Under the pieces are notes generated by a model. The model was not told where the DNA came from. It did not search any database and worked only from the letters and a program-made list of their open reading frames with translations. Positions 7,293 through 16,267 of a stretch of 64,000 bases of DNA are shown piece by piece. Positions within the stretch are counted from its first letter, which is position 1; each line of letters begins with the position of its first letter. The translations under genes were made by a program, and so were the position numbers. Origin of the DNA: Plasticicumulans lactativorans (GTDB lineage: Bacteria; Pseudomonadota; Gammaproteobacteria; Competibacterales; Competibacteraceae); contig NZ_SLWY01000002.1 of the NCBI RefSeq assembly GCF_004341245.1, forward strand, positions 124,001-188,000. The letters run 5' to 3'.

Positions 7293-10106
7293 TCACGTTG
7301 TCGACGGGCTCGCGATCGTGGTCACGACACGCAGTGCGTCGAGGCGCGGGCGGGCCGCGTGCATGTGCCGGTAGAGCTCGGCGATGCGCGTTTCGGCGAA
7401 CTCGATCTCGGTGACGCGCACGTTCGGATTGACCGCGGCGAGGCTGCGCAGCCGTTCGGCTTCCGGCGTCAGTTCGGCCTGCATGCGCGTCAGTGCCGCC
7501 TGCACCCGCTGTTCGGCGAGCGTGCTGGCGGCGATCGCCGCAGCATCGAGCATGCGCCGCAGCAGGCGTTGATGGGCGCCCAGCGGTTCGCGCAGCGCCG
7601 CCGCCGGCAGGTCCCGCGTGGCCGCGTCGAGTCGCGCCGCCGGGTAGTCGTCGCCGCGCAGGTGCAGGTGCGGGTCGAGCACCACGCGCAGGGGCTGCGG
7701 CGGCAGGTAGCGGTCGACCTGCAGCGCCCGCGGCGCCACGCACTCCAGCACGAACACGGCTTCGACGAGCCACTCGGGCACATCCCCGGCGGCGTCGGTC
7801 CAGCCGGCCAGGGCACAGTTGCCGTGCTCGCTGCCGAGCAGCAGCTCGAACGCGCCGCTGACCAGCGGGTGTTCCCAGCTCAGGAACTCCATGTCCTCGC
7901 GGGCGAGGGCGCGCCTGCGCTCGAAGCTCACCGTCAGGCCCTCGTCGGCCAGTCCGGGGAGTGCCGCCGTGTACAGCGCCTCACCGGGGCGCAGCACCCG
8001 CGCGTGTTCGGAATGCTCTTCCTGATCGACGCCGAAGTGATCGAACAGCCGCTCCATGAAGCCTTCGAGCTCGCCGTCGGCGTCGATCGCGGCGATCCGC
8101 GCGGCGAGCGCCCCGGCTGGTTGCGGGCGGTACGAATGGCGTTCGAGGAGGCGGTCGCGGCCGGCCTCGAGGGCCGCGCCGAGTTCGGCGGCGAGCGCCC
8201 GGGTGTCGGCGAGCAGGGCCGCGAGGTCGTCGCGACGGCCGAGTGCCGCATGCAGGCGCTCGGCCATGACCCGGTACACCGCCGGTGCGGCGCGCGCATG
8301 GCGGGCGAACGCATCGAGACCCTCGTCGTACCAGCGCGCGAGCGCCTCCTGGGCGGTGTCACGCAGGTAGGGCACGTGGAGGTGGATGTCGCCGCGCTGG
8401 CCGATGCGATCCAGGCGGCCGATGCGCTGTTCGAGCAGGTCGGGATCGGCGGGCAGGTCGAACAGCACGAGGTGCTGCGCGAACTGGAAGTTGCGCCCCT
8501 CGCTGCCGATCTCGGAGCACAGCAGCACGCGCGCGCCGTCGCGGTCGGCGAACCACGCCGCGGCGCGGTCGCGGGCGAGCAGCGGCATGTCCTCGTGGAA
8601 CAGCGCCGCCGGCACGCCGCTGCGGGTGCGCAGGGCCTCGTCGAGGTCGATCGCGGTTTCCTTGCGGGCGCAGATCAGCAGCACCTTGTCGCCGTGTTCG
8701 AGCAGTTCGAGCAGGACGTCGACGCGCGGGTCGAAGCGCCACCACGGGCGCCCGTCCGCGGCGGGCTGCCACGCGCGCTCCGGCGTCGGGCTGTGGGCGA
8801 GCGCCGCGTAGGCCGCCGGGCAGGGCAGGGCGAGCAGGTGCGGCACCCGCCGGGGGAACTGCGCCAGGGCGCTGCGGCTGTTGCGGAACAGCACACGGCC
8901 GGTGCCGTGGCGATCGAGCAACTGCTCGATCAGCCGCTCGCGGGCCTGCTCGGCATCGGCGTCGCCGAGGGCGTCGAGCGCCGTCGCTTCGCCGAGGCGC
9001 CCGCGCAGCAGTTCGGCATCGGCCGCGCCCGGTGCCTGCCCGGCGAGCAGGGTGTCGACCACGCGGGCGATCGCGCGGTAGTCGGCCTGCTCGGCATGGA
9101 AGGCGTCGAGGTCGTGGAAGCGGTCGGGGTCGAGCAGGCGCAGCCGCGCGAAGTGCCCTTCCTCACCGAACTGCTCCGGCGTGGCGGTGAGCAGCAGCAG
9201 GCCTTCGGTACGGGCGGCGAGGCGCTCGACGGTGGCGTACTCCGGGCTCGGCAGGCCGGCTTCCCAGGCGAGGTGGTGGGCCTCGTCGACGATCAGCAGG
9301 TCCCAGCCGGCGGCTTCGGCCTGCGCCAGGCGCTCGGCCGAGCCGGTGAGGAAGGCGATGCTCGCCAGTACCAGTTGGGCCGACAGGAAGGGGTTGCCGG
9401 CCTCCTGCGCCGCGGCGATGCAGCGCGCCTCGTCGAACATGCTGAACGCCAGGTTGAAGCGTCGCCGCAGTTCCAGGAACCACTGGTTCAGCAGCGACTC
9501 CGGCACCAGCACCAGCACCCGCGCACTGCGGCCGGTGAGCACGCGCTGGTGCAGGATCAGCCCGGCCTCGATGGTCTTGCCGAGCCCCACCTCGTCGGCG
9601 AGCAGCACCCGCGGCGCGTAGCGGCCGGCGACCTCGTGGGCGATCCACAACTGGTGCGGCAGCAGCTCGATGCGCGGGCCGAGCAGGCCGCGCAGGTCGG
9701 AGCCGCGCATGCGCGCCTGGTGCTCGAGCGCCGCCACGCGCAGCGTGAACTGCGCCGCGGGGTCGGCCTGGCCGGCGAACAGGCGGTCCTGCGGCTTGCT
9801 GAAGCTGATGAAGTTGGACAGCGCCGTTTCCGGTAGCTGCCGGCCGCCGCCGTGGTAGGTGAACAGGCCGCCGGTTTCCTCGACGGACTCGACCACCAGC
9901 GACCAGCCCTCGTGGCTGTGCACGGCGTCACCCGGCTGAAAACGCACGCGCGCCAGCGGCGCGCCGGCGCGCGCGTACTGGCGCATCTCGCCGCTGCCGT
10001 GGAACAGCAGCGTCACCCGCCGGGCATCGCCCGACAACACCATGCCCAGGCCCAGTTCCGGCTCGGTCTCGCTGATCCAGCGACTGCCGCCGACGAACTC
10101 GTCCAA
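7293..10106 (-). CDS. rapA: RNA polymerase-associated ATPase RapA (Swi2/Snf2 family)
   Basis: RapA recycles RNA polymerase after transcription using a Snf2-type ATP motor. The N-terminus reads SRWISETEPELGLGMV, matching the RapA Tudor-like region, then KPQDRLFAGQ. Walker A lies in ADEVGLGKTIEAGLILHQ, DEAH in VDEAHHLAW, and motif VI in EQRIGRLDRIGQRGDI. No ATG fits. A TTG at 10106 lies 6 nt after a GGGAGG site and gives 937 residues, near the usual 968. The gene is divergent from a LysR regulator. RapA is typical of gammaproteobacteria, which supports the taxonomic reading. Confidence 0.92.
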   Translation of the reverse strand: MDEFVGGSRWISETEPELGLGMVLSGDARRVTLLFHGSGEMRQYARAGAPLARVRFQPGDAVHSHEGWSLVVESVEETGGLFTYHGGGRQLPETALSNFISFSKPQDRLFAGQADPAAQFTLRVAALEHQARMRGSDLRGLLGPRIELLPHQLWIAHEVAGRYAPRVLLADEVGLGKTIEAGLILHQRVLTGRSARVLVLVPESLLNQWFLELRRRFNLAFSMFDEARCIAAAQEAGNPFLSAQLVLASIAFLTGSAERLAQAEAAGWDLLIVDEAHHLAWEAGLPSPEYATVERLAARTEGLLLLTATPEQFGEEGHFARLRLLDPDRFHDLDAFHAEQADYRAIARVVDTLLAGQAPGAADAELLRGRLGEATALDALGDADAEQARERLIEQLLDRHGTGRVLFRNSRSALAQFPRRVPHLLALPCPAAYAALAHSPTPERAWQPAADGRPWWRFDPRVDVLLELLEHGDKVLLICARKETAIDLDEALRTRSGVPAALFHEDMPLLARDRAAAWFADRDGARVLLCSEIGSEGRNFQFAQHLVLFDLPADPDLLEQRIGRLDRIGQRGDIHLHVPYLRDTAQEALARWYDEGLDAFARHARAAPAVYRVMAERLHAALGRRDDLAALLADTRALAAELGAALEAGRDRLLERHSYRPQPAGALAARIAAIDADGELEGFMERLFDHFGVDQEEHSEHARVLRPGEALYTAALPGLADEGLTVSFERRRALAREDMEFLSWEHPLVSGAFELLLGSEHGNCALAGWTDAAGDVPEWLVEAVFVLECVAPRALQVDRYLPPQPLRVVLDPHLHLRGDDYPAARLDAATRDLPAAALREPLGAHQRLLRRMLDAAAIAASTLAEQRVQAALTRMQAELTPEAERLRSLAAVNPNVRVTEIEFAETRIAELYRHMHAARPRLDALRVVTTIASPSTT

Positions 10107-10227
10107 TTCGCGCCTCCCGCCCTCACGCCCAAAGGGGCGCGATGATAGTACAGCGCGGCGTGCGGCCTCGACCGGCGCCGGGGGCTCGGCTAAACCAAGG
10201 CACGCCCCGCCGACCCGAGGATGCGCG

Positions 10228-11124
10228 ATGCCGACCCGCCTGACCCTCGACGCCCTGATCGTGCTCGACGCGATCGCCCGTCGCGGCAGCTTCGCCGGGG
10301 CCGCCGAAGACCTGCATCGCGTGCCCTCGGCGATCACCTACGCCGTGCACAAGCTCGAGCAGGAGCTCGCGCTGCAGTTGTTCGACCGCAGCGGCCACCG
10401 GGCGCGGCTCACCGCCGACGGCGAGCAGCTGCTGGCGGCGGGGCGGGAGCTGCTGCACGCCGCCGACGGCGTCGACGCCCTGGCACGCCGCCTCGCCGGC
10501 GGCTGGGAGGCCGAACTGGCGCTGCTGCTCGGCCGTCTCCTGCCTCCCGAATCGCTGCTGCCGCTGCTCGCGGCCTTCTACCGCGAGGCGCCGGGGACCC
10601 GCCTGTGGCTGATCGAGGAGCGGGGCGCCGGCGTGCGCGAGGGCGATGGCCGTGCCGATCTCGTCATCGGCACCTCGGGGCCGCCCGCCCCGGCGTGGGC
10701 GACGCGACCGTTCGGCACGGTCGACTTCGTCTTCGCCTGCGCCCCCGGGCATCCGCTCGCGACGATCGTCGAACCGCTGCCCCCCGCGGTGTGGTGCACG
10801 CACCGCCAGGTGATGGTCAGCGACGGCGCACCCGCGGCGACGTGGCGTGCATGCGGCGCCGTGGCGTTCGGCGAGCTGCTCGGAGTGCCCACCTACCCGG
10901 CCCAGCTCGCCGCGCTGCGCGCCGGACTCGGCGTCGGCTTCGTGCCGCGGCCGTGGTTCGAAGCCGCGCGCGACGCCGGGGGGCTGGTCGCGAAGGCGGT
11001 GACCGAGCCGCCGCCGGCGGTGACGCTGCACCTCGCCTGGCGCCGCGGCCCGGCCGGCCGGGCGCTGCAGTGGTTCCTGCACGCCCTGGAGGCATGTCCG
11101 CTGCCGGCACTGCGCCCGGCGTGA
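10228..11124 (+). CDS. LysR-family transcriptional regulator
   Basis: 298 residues from the ATG at 10228. Residues 1-60 form the winged helix-turn-helix (LDALIVLDAIARRGSFAGAA, then SAITYAVHKLEQELALQLFD). The rest is a substrate-binding-like effector domain (DLVIGTSGPPAPAWATRPFG, GVGFVPRPWF). The gene is divergent from rapA with 121 bp between and is followed after 80 bp by the sigma54 activator gene. Target and effector cannot be told from sequence. LysR proteins often regulate a divergent neighbour, but rapA would be an unusual target. Confidence 0.88.
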   Translation: MPTRLTLDALIVLDAIARRGSFAGAAEDLHRVPSAITYAVHKLEQELALQLFDRSGHRARLTADGEQLLAAGRELLHAADGVDALARRLAGGWEAELALLLGRLLPPESLLPLLAAFYREAPGTRLWLIEERGAGVREGDGRADLVIGTSGPPAPAWATRPFGTVDFVFACAPGHPLATIVEPLPPAVWCTHRQVMVSDGAPAATWRACGAVAFGELLGVPTYPAQLAALRAGLGVGFVPRPWFEAARDAGGLVAKAVTEPPPAVTLHLAWRRGPAGRALQWFLHALEACPLPALRPA

Positions 11125-11204
11125 GGGGTTCGGCCAGCACCGGCGCTTCCGTCGCGTGGCGGGCGGGATTACCTTGATCGACGCCCCCCACCGGAAGAGC
11201 CCCC

Positions 11205-12659
11205 ATGGCCCAGGCGCACCGTCTGCCGAGCTTTCTCGACCACGCCGAAAGTATCCGCCGCCAGGCGGCGCAGTACCTGTTCGACTACTTCGAATCGTCC
11301 TGCGAGGGGGCGATGGCGGTGGACGGCGAGGCGCGCATCGTCTGGATGAACGAGCAGTACGCGCAGTTCCTCGGCCTGCCCGACGCCGAGTGGGCGCTCG
11401 GCCGGCCGGTCGAGGAGGTGATCCCGCAGAGCCTGATGCGCGAGGTCGTCGAGACCGGCGAGCCGATCCTGCTCGACATCATGCAGCACGGCGAGCACTC
11501 GCCGGTGGTCACCCGGCTGCCGCTGCGCGATGCCGGCGGGCGCGTGATCGGTGCCGTCGGCTTCGTGCTGTTCGACGATCCGCGCTCGCTGCAGCCGGTG
11601 ATGACCAAGTTCACCCGCCTGCGCGCCGAACTCGATGCCGCGCGCCGCGAACTGTCGGAGAGCCGGCGCGCGCGCTACCGCTTCGAGGATTTCGTCGGCG
11701 TCAGCGCGGCCGCGACCGAGGTCAAGCGGCAGGCGCGGCGCATCGCGCAGGGCGGGGCCACGGTGCTGCTGCTCGGCGAGACCGGCACCGGCAAGGAACT
11801 GGTGGCGCAGGCGATCCACGCCGCCTCGGCGCGCGCCGGGCACCCGTTCGTCGGCATGAACGTCGCCGCGGTGCCGGAGGGCCTGCTCGAAGCCGAGTTC
11901 TTCGGCGTCGCGCCGGGCGCCTACACCGGCGCCGACCGCCGCGGCCGCGACGGCAAGTTCAAGCTCGCCGAGGGCGGCACGCTGTTTCTCGACGAAGTCG
12001 GCGACATGCCGCTGCACCTGCAGGCGAAGCTCCTGCGCGTGCTGCAGGAGCAGGAGTTCGAGCCGGTCGGGTCGAACCGCGTGCAGCGGGTCGATGTGCG
12101 CGTGATCGCCGCCACCAGCCGCGACCTGCCGGCGATGGTCGCCGACGGCCGCTTCCGCGCGGATCTGTACTTCCGCCTCAACGTGCTGCCGATCACGCTG
12201 CCGCCGCTGCGCACGCGGCGCGAGGACCTGCCGGCGCTCGCCGACGCGCTGCTGGCGCGCATCGGCGAGCGCAACGGCGGCCCCCGCCGCAGCATCGCGG
12301 CCTCGGCGCTGGAGGTGCTCGCCGCCTACGACTGGCCGGGCAACGTGCGCGAGCTCGCCAACGTGCTCGAACGGGCGACGATGCTGAGCGACCGCCGTCG
12401 CCTCGAAGCGGTGGATTTCGCCGGCATCCTCGCCGGTGCCGGGCCGGCGGCACGGCCACCGGCGGCGCCGGCCGCCGCGCCGGCGCCGGCCGGCGCCGGC
12501 CCGCTCGCCGCCGCGGTCGCCGCCGCCGAGCGCGACGCGATCCGCGCCGCCCTCGCCGCCGCCGGCGGGCGCAAGGTCGAGGCCGCGCGCATCCTCGGCA
12601 TTTCGCGCGCCACGCTGTACGAGAAGCTCGCGCAGTTCGACGCCGGCGACCCGGTCTGA
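11205..12659 (+). CDS. Sigma54-dependent activator, PAS-AAA+-Fis type
   Basis: 484 residues. A PAS sensor domain (about 28-120) replaces the receiver found in NtrC. The AAA+ domain has Walker A GETGTGKE (191-198), Walker B FLDEVG (261-266) and the sigma54-contact loop GAYTGA (238-243), where Tyr replaces the usual Phe; Tyr is tolerated in this family. An Ala/Pro-rich linker precedes a Fis-like helix-turn-helix ([20 protein letters not shown]). It should activate transcription with RpoN on binding a small ligand. Two -24/-12 elements downstream each carry the same upstream palindrome, so phaB and the GntP operon are its likely targets. Layout recalls HbcR-type regulators of 3-hydroxybutyrate use; that identity is inference. 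Confidence 0.92.
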   Translation: MAQAHRLPSFLDHAESIRRQAAQYLFDYFESSCEGAMAVDGEARIVWMNEQYAQFLGLPDAEWALGRPVEEVIPQSLMREVVETGEPILLDIMQHGEHSPVVTRLPLRDAGGRVIGAVGFVLFDDPRSLQPVMTKFTRLRAELDAARRELSESRRARYRFEDFVGVSAAATEVKRQARRIAQGGATVLLLGETGTGKELVAQAIHAASARAGHPFVGMNVAAVPEGLLEAEFFGVAPGAYTGADRRGRDGKFKLAEGGTLFLDEVGDMPLHLQAKLLRVLQEQEFEPVGSNRVQRVDVRVIAATSRDLPAMVADGRFRADLYFRLNVLPITLPPLRTRREDLPALADALLARIGERNGGPRRSIAASALEVLAAYDWPGNVRELANVLERATMLSDRRRLEAVDFAGILAGAGPAARPPAAPAAAPAPAGAGPLAAAVAAAERDAIRAALAAAGGRKVEAARILGISRATLYEKLAQFDAGDPV

Positions 12660-12676
12660 GCGTCGAAGCCCACCCT

Positions 12677-12704
12677 GGCTGTCCGCGTCGTCGGACAGCC
12701 GTCC
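12677..12704. promoter_or_regulatory. Candidate enhancer (UAS) of the sigma54 activator upstream of phaB
   Basis: A perfect 9-bp inverted repeat, GGCTGTCCG at 12677-12685 against CGGACAGCC at 12692-12700, runs into GTCC at 12701-12704. The pattern GTCCG-N6-CGGAC-N4-GTC recurs at 13870-13892. Its centre is about 140 bp upstream of the predicted phaB start of transcription, a normal enhancer distance. It could also end the activator mRNA, but no T-run follows. Confidence 0.6.
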
Positions 12705-12804
12705 ACCCGCCCCGTCACCCCTCCCGCCCGCACCGCCGCCGCCAGCCTCGATGCGCGGGCCTGGACACCGCGGATCCGGCCCACCCGGGCGCTTCGCCGC
12801 GGAT

Positions 12805-12819
12805 TGGCACTGTGCTTGC
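12805..12819 (+). promoter_or_regulatory. Sigma54 (-24/-12) promoter of phaB
   Basis: TGGCAC at 12805-12810, five bases, then TTGC at 12816-12819 match the RpoN consensus TGGCAC-N5-TTGC exactly. Transcription would start near 12831, leaving a leader of about 150 nt before phaB. Confidence 0.75.
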
Positions 12820-12890
12820 CTTCGGCATGGGAACCCCGATCCAGGCCGTCAGCAGTGCGCTGGATATCGCCGGCGCGCCCGCGATGGTCT

Positions 12891-12914
12891 TAATATGGTG
12901 CGGTGCAGCACCAT
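12891..12914 (+). promoter_or_regulatory. Possible -10 element and PhaR-type operator in the phaB leader
   Basis: TAATAT at 12891-12896 is followed by GTGC-GGT-GCA at 12898-12907, inside a 7-bp inverted repeat (ATGGTGC 12895-12901 against GCACCAT 12908-12914). The 10-mer GTGCGGTGCA is identical to one in the phasin promoter at 23529-23538, where it also follows the -10 box. No good -35 is seen here. Confidence 0.5.
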
Positions 12915-12980
12915 CTTGGGTCGCGCGTACCCGGCGGCCACGCCGCCGGCAACACTGAACACGAACGAAAGGGGTGGATC

Positions 12981-13721
12981 ATGGGTAAGGTCGCAATCGT
13001 GACCGGCGGCACCGGCGGGCTCGGTACCGCGATGTGCCTGGCACTGGCGGACCAGGGGCGTACGGTGGTGGCCGCGTATTACCCGGCCGAGGCCGAGAAG
13101 GCCAGGGCCTGGCAGGCCGAGCGCAAGACCGAGGGCTACGACATCGCCGTGTACCCGGTCGATGTCACCGACTTCGCGTCGTGCGCGGCGCTGGTGGAGC
13201 AGATCGAGACCGAACTCGGGCCGGTGGAGGTGCTGGTCAACAACGCCGGCATCACCCGCGATGCGGTGCTGAAGAAGATGGACAAGACGGCGTGGGACGC
13301 GGTGATCGCCACCAACCTCAGCAGCGTCTTCAACATGACCCGGCAGGTGTTCGAGAAGATGGCGGCGCGCCGCTTCGGGCGCATCGTCAACATCGCCTCG
13401 GTCAACGGCCAGAAGGGCCAGTTCGGGCAGGCCAACTACTCGGCGGCGAAGGCCGGCGTGCACGGCTTCACGATGGCGGTGGCGCAGGAGGGCGCGCGCA
13501 ACGGCGTGACCGTCAACACCGTATCGCCGGGTTACATCGGCACCGAGATGGTGATGGCGATCGCCGAGGACGTGCGCGCGAAGATCGTCGCGCAGATTCC
13601 GGTGGGGCGCCTGGGGACGCCGCAGGACGTCGCACGCACGGTGGCGTTCCTGACCGATGACGACGCCGGCTACATCACCGGCGCCGACCTCTACGTGAAC
13701 GGCGGCCTCTACCTGCACTGA
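12981..13721 (+). CDS. phaB: Acetoacetyl-CoA reductase PhaB
   Basis: 246 residues, the standard PhaB length. This short-chain dehydrogenase reduces acetoacetyl-CoA to (R)-3-hydroxybutyryl-CoA with NADPH or NADH, the second step of PHB synthesis. The cofactor motif is TGGTGGLG (8-15) and the catalytic set is S140, Y153, K157. The substrate-side signature SVNGQKGQFGQANYSAAKAG is that of PhaB, not of 3-hydroxybutyrate dehydrogenase or FabG. The ATG at 12981 has a strong AAAGGGG site. It stands alone between a sigma54 promoter and a terminator, about 8 kb from phaA. Confidence 0.93.
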   Translation: MGKVAIVTGGTGGLGTAMCLALADQGRTVVAAYYPAEAEKARAWQAERKTEGYDIAVYPVDVTDFASCAALVEQIETELGPVEVLVNNAGITRDAVLKKMDKTAWDAVIATNLSSVFNMTRQVFEKMAARRFGRIVNIASVNGQKGQFGQANYSAAKAGVHGFTMAVAQEGARNGVTVNTVSPGYIGTEMVMAIAEDVRAKIVAQIPVGRLGTPQDVARTVAFLTDDDAGYITGADLYVNGGLYLH

Positions 13722-13758
13722 GCCTGCCGCCGCGGCGCGCGTTTTCGTGCGCCTCTCC

Positions 13759-13800
13759 CGGGCCCCGTCGCCGCGACCGGTGACGGGGCCCGTTCGTTTT
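13759..13800 (+). terminator. Rho-independent terminator of phaB
   Basis: An 11-bp perfect stem (CGGGCCCCGTC at 13759-13769 against 13782-13792, 12-nt loop) is followed by TTCGTTTT at 13793-13800. Confidence 0.85.
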
Positions 13801-13869
13801 CAGCCGCCGCCCGCCGTCCGGAACACTGCCGGGCGCCGGCTACAGTTTCCGGGATGGCGGTCAGCGTCT

Positions 13870-13892
13870 GTCCGGCGGCACGGACGGCTGTC
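13870..13892. promoter_or_regulatory. Candidate enhancer (UAS) upstream of the GntP operon
   Basis: GTCCG at 13870-13874, six bases, CGGAC at 13881-13885, four bases, GTC at 13890-13892. This is the same spaced pattern as at 12681-12703. It lies about 105 bp upstream of the predicted transcription start. Confidence 0.6.
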
Positions 13893-13959
13893 TTGCACGG
13901 ATTCCCGGGGTCTTTTCAAAAGTGCTTCTCCATCAGTCTCTTGCTGCCAGGTATCGAGG

Positions 13960-13974
13960 TGGCACGCGGTTTGT
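13960..13974 (+). promoter_or_regulatory. Probable sigma54 (-24/-12) promoter of the GntP operon
   Basis: TGGCAC at 13960-13965, then GCGGT, then TTGT at 13971-13974. It matches the RpoN consensus except GT for GC at -12. Transcription would start near 13985, 54 nt before the GntP start codon. Confidence 0.55.
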
Positions 13975-14038
13975 TGATGAGGCTGCAGTCCCGCTGCGCG
14001 CGGGCGTCGACATCCACGAGAGACTGGGAGAAACAGAC

Positions 14039-15424
14039 ATGATCGGCATTCTCGGCATCGTGCTATCCCTGGCACTGCTGATCTGGCTCGCGTACCGCGG
14101 CTGGAACGTCATCTTCATCGCACCGTTCTGCGCCACGGTGGCGCTGCTCTTCAACTGGGGCGATGCGCCGCTGCTCGCCACCTACACGCAGACCTTCATG
14201 CCGGCGCTCGGCAACTACTTCGCCAAGTTCTTCCCGCTGTTCATGCTCGGCGCCGTGTTCGGCAAGCTGATGGACGATTCGGGCTCGGCGCGCGCGATCG
14301 CGCACAAGATCGTCGGCGTGGTGGGCAAGGAGCGCTCGATGCTCGCGGTGGTGCTGGCGTGCGCGATCCTCACCTATGGCGGCGTGTCGCTGTTCGTGGT
14401 GGCGTTCTCGGTCTACCCGATCGCGGTGAGCCTGTTCCGCGAGGCCGACATTCCCAAGCGCCTGATCCCGGCGGCGATCGGCCTCGGTTCGTTCACCTTC
14501 ACGATGACCGCGCTGCCGGGTACGCCGGCGATCCAGAACGCCATCCCGATGCCGTTCTTCGGCACCAACACCTTCGCCGCGCCCGGGCTCGGCATCGTCG
14601 CCGCGCTGTTCATGTTCACCTTCGGCCAGCTGTGGCTGAACCGCCGCATGGCCCAGGCCCGCAGCCGCAACGAAGGCTACGGTGACCACGACGACATGCT
14701 CGCGGGGGGCGCGAAGGCGGAGATGCCGTCGTTCTGGCTCGCGCTGCTGCCGATCGTCGTCGTCATCGCGCTGAACTACGTCGCCACCAACTTCGTGATC
14801 CCGGCGCTGGACACCAGCTACCTGGCCACGCCGAAGTTCAAGAACACCCCGCTGTCCGCGGTCCTCGGCATCTGGGCGATCATCCTCGCGATGCTGGTGG
14901 CGATCGTGATCGTCGCGCTCCTCAACCGCCACCGCATCGCCAACCTGCTCGACACCTTCAACAAGGGCACGATGGGCTCGCTGCTGCCGATGGCGAACGT
15001 GGCTTCCGAAGTCGCCTACGGCGCGGTGATCGCGAGCCTCGCGGCCTTCGCCATCGTGCGCGAGAGCCTGAAGTCGGTGGCCTCCGACCCCGTCACCTCG
15101 CTGTTCATCGTCGTCACCGTGCTCGCCGGCATGACCGGCTCGGCATCGGGCGGCATGAGCCTCGCGCTGGGGGCGATGGGCGAGTACTACGCGCACGCCG
15201 CGCAGGCGGCGGGCGTCAACCCGGAGATCATGCACCGCATCGCGGCGCTGGGCTCGGCGGCGATGGACATCCTGCCGCACAACGGCGCGGTCATCACGCT
15301 GCTCGCGATCTGCTCGTTGACGCACCGCGAGTCCTACCTCGATCTGTTCGTGGTCGGCTCGCTGTCGGCGCTGCTGGCGAGCGTCGTCGTGCTCGTCCTC
15401 AACGCCCTGTTCGGCACCTTCTGA
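14039..15424 (+). CDS. GntP-family organic acid permease
   Basis: 461 residues with about twelve hydrophobic segments (MIGILGIVLSLALLIWLAYRG at the start, many Gly-rich helices). The motifs ALPGTPAIQNAIPMPFFGTN and ASGGMSLALGAMGEYYAH are typical of GntP symporters. Family members import gluconate, or in other branches 3-hydroxybutyrate and related short acids. The ATG at 14039 follows a GGGAGAA site; the frame runs open upstream but lacks permease sequence. It heads a run of three genes with gaps of 10 and 35 bp. A short-chain hydroxy- or keto-acid substrate is inferred from the CoA-transferase in the same operon. Confidence 0.88.
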   Translation: MIGILGIVLSLALLIWLAYRGWNVIFIAPFCATVALLFNWGDAPLLATYTQTFMPALGNYFAKFFPLFMLGAVFGKLMDDSGSARAIAHKIVGVVGKERSMLAVVLACAILTYGGVSLFVVAFSVYPIAVSLFREADIPKRLIPAAIGLGSFTFTMTALPGTPAIQNAIPMPFFGTNTFAAPGLGIVAALFMFTFGQLWLNRRMAQARSRNEGYGDHDDMLAGGAKAEMPSFWLALLPIVVVIALNYVATNFVIPALDTSYLATPKFKNTPLSAVLGIWAIILAMLVAIVIVALLNRHRIANLLDTFNKGTMGSLLPMANVASEVAYGAVIASLAAFAIVRESLKSVASDPVTSLFIVVTVLAGMTGSASGGMSLALGAMGEYYAHAAQAAGVNPEIMHRIAALGSAAMDILPHNGAVITLLAICSLTHRESYLDLFVVGSLSALLASVVVLVLNALFGTF

Positions 15425-15434
15425 GGCGGCGGCG

Positions 15435-16232
15435 ATGCGCAGACTGTGGATGTTGCTGGTGGCGACGCTCGCCGCGGCACCGGCGGCGGCCGAACTGCGG
15501 CTGCTCGCCGCCGAACTGCCGCCGTACACCTTCCAGGTGCCGCCGGCGACGGTGTCGGAGTTTCCCGGCCCCGGCCAGGGGCTGGTGCACGAGGTCGTCG
15601 TGGAGATGGCGAAGCGTATCGGGCACTCGGGCAGCATCGAGTACATGCCCTGGTTCCGGGCCCAGGAGATCGCGATGAGCGAGCCGAACATCGGCATCCT
15701 CGCGCTCACCCGTTCGCCCGAGCGCGAGGACAGGTACCGCTGGCTGGCGAAGATCGTCACCGACGACCTGGTGCTGGTCGGCGGCCAGGGCGTGGACGTC
15801 AGCACACTCGACAAGGCCAGGGACCGGCCGACCGGCGTGCTGCTGCGCAGCGGCGCCGAGGCGCTGCTGCGCGAGCACGGCTTCACGCGCATCGAGCCGG
15901 CGCCCGAGGAGTGGCTGAACGCGAAGAAGCTCAAGGACCGACGCATCGACGCCTGGCTGGCACCGCGCCTGATGGTGATCCACGCGATGAAGGAGGTCCG
16001 CGGCGACCTCGCGACGCTCAACATGGGGCAGATCGTGCGCAGCAGCGAGATCTGGCTGGCGGGGTCGAAGGATCTGCCGGACGCCGAGGTCGCCCGCTGG
16101 GCCGGGGCGTTCGAGGCGGTGAAGGCCGACGGCACGCTCGAGCGCCTGCTGCGCAAGTACCGGCGCCTGGACGTCGCGCCGATTCCCGACGAACGGCGGC
16201 GTTACAGCCAGGACCCGATCTGGAACTACTGA
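15435..16232 (+). CDS. Periplasmic solute-binding protein (family 3-like)
   Basis: 265 residues with a signal peptide ([19 protein letters not shown], cleavage after AAA). The mature part reads like an amino-acid-type extracellular binding domain ([46 protein letters not shown]). No ABC permease or ATPase gene accompanies it. Stand-alone proteins of this type are common in proteobacteria and some act as sensors or scavengers. It lies 10 bp after the GntP gene, so co-transcription is likely. The ligand is unknown. Confidence 0.75.
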   Translation: MRRLWMLLVATLAAAPAAAELRLLAAELPPYTFQVPPATVSEFPGPGQGLVHEVVVEMAKRIGHSGSIEYMPWFRAQEIAMSEPNIGILALTRSPEREDRYRWLAKIVTDDLVLVGGQGVDVSTLDKARDRPTGVLLRSGAEALLREHGFTRIEPAPEEWLNAKKLKDRRIDAWLAPRLMVIHAMKEVRGDLATLNMGQIVRSSEIWLAGSKDLPDAEVARWAGAFEAVKADGTLERLLRKYRRLDVAPIPDERRRYSQDPIWNY

Positions 16233-16267
16233 GCGGCGGTCGCACCCGCGCACCCGGAGGAGACATC

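Noticed and set aside
6018-9836. A 1272-codon open frame on the plus strand across the kinase, regulator and rapA genes
   Set aside because: It is antisense to three clear genes; high G+C at third positions keeps stops rare. The peptide is low-complexity Arg/Gly/Ala-rich with no domain.
12677-12700. Reading the palindrome after the activator gene only as a terminator
   Set aside because: No T-run follows, and the same half-site spacing recurs upstream of a second sigma54 promoter where no gene ends. A dual role is still possible.
11156-12958. A 600-codon plus-strand frame overlapping the sigma54 activator
   Set aside because: Another frame of the same GC-rich DNA; Arg/Ala-rich with no motif, while the activator frame has all AAA+ motifs.
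12981-13721. 3-hydroxybutyrate dehydrogenase as an alternative for the reductase next to the HbcR-like regulator
   Set aside because: The sequence around the active site (SVNGQKGQFGQ) and the 246-residue length are those of PhaB.
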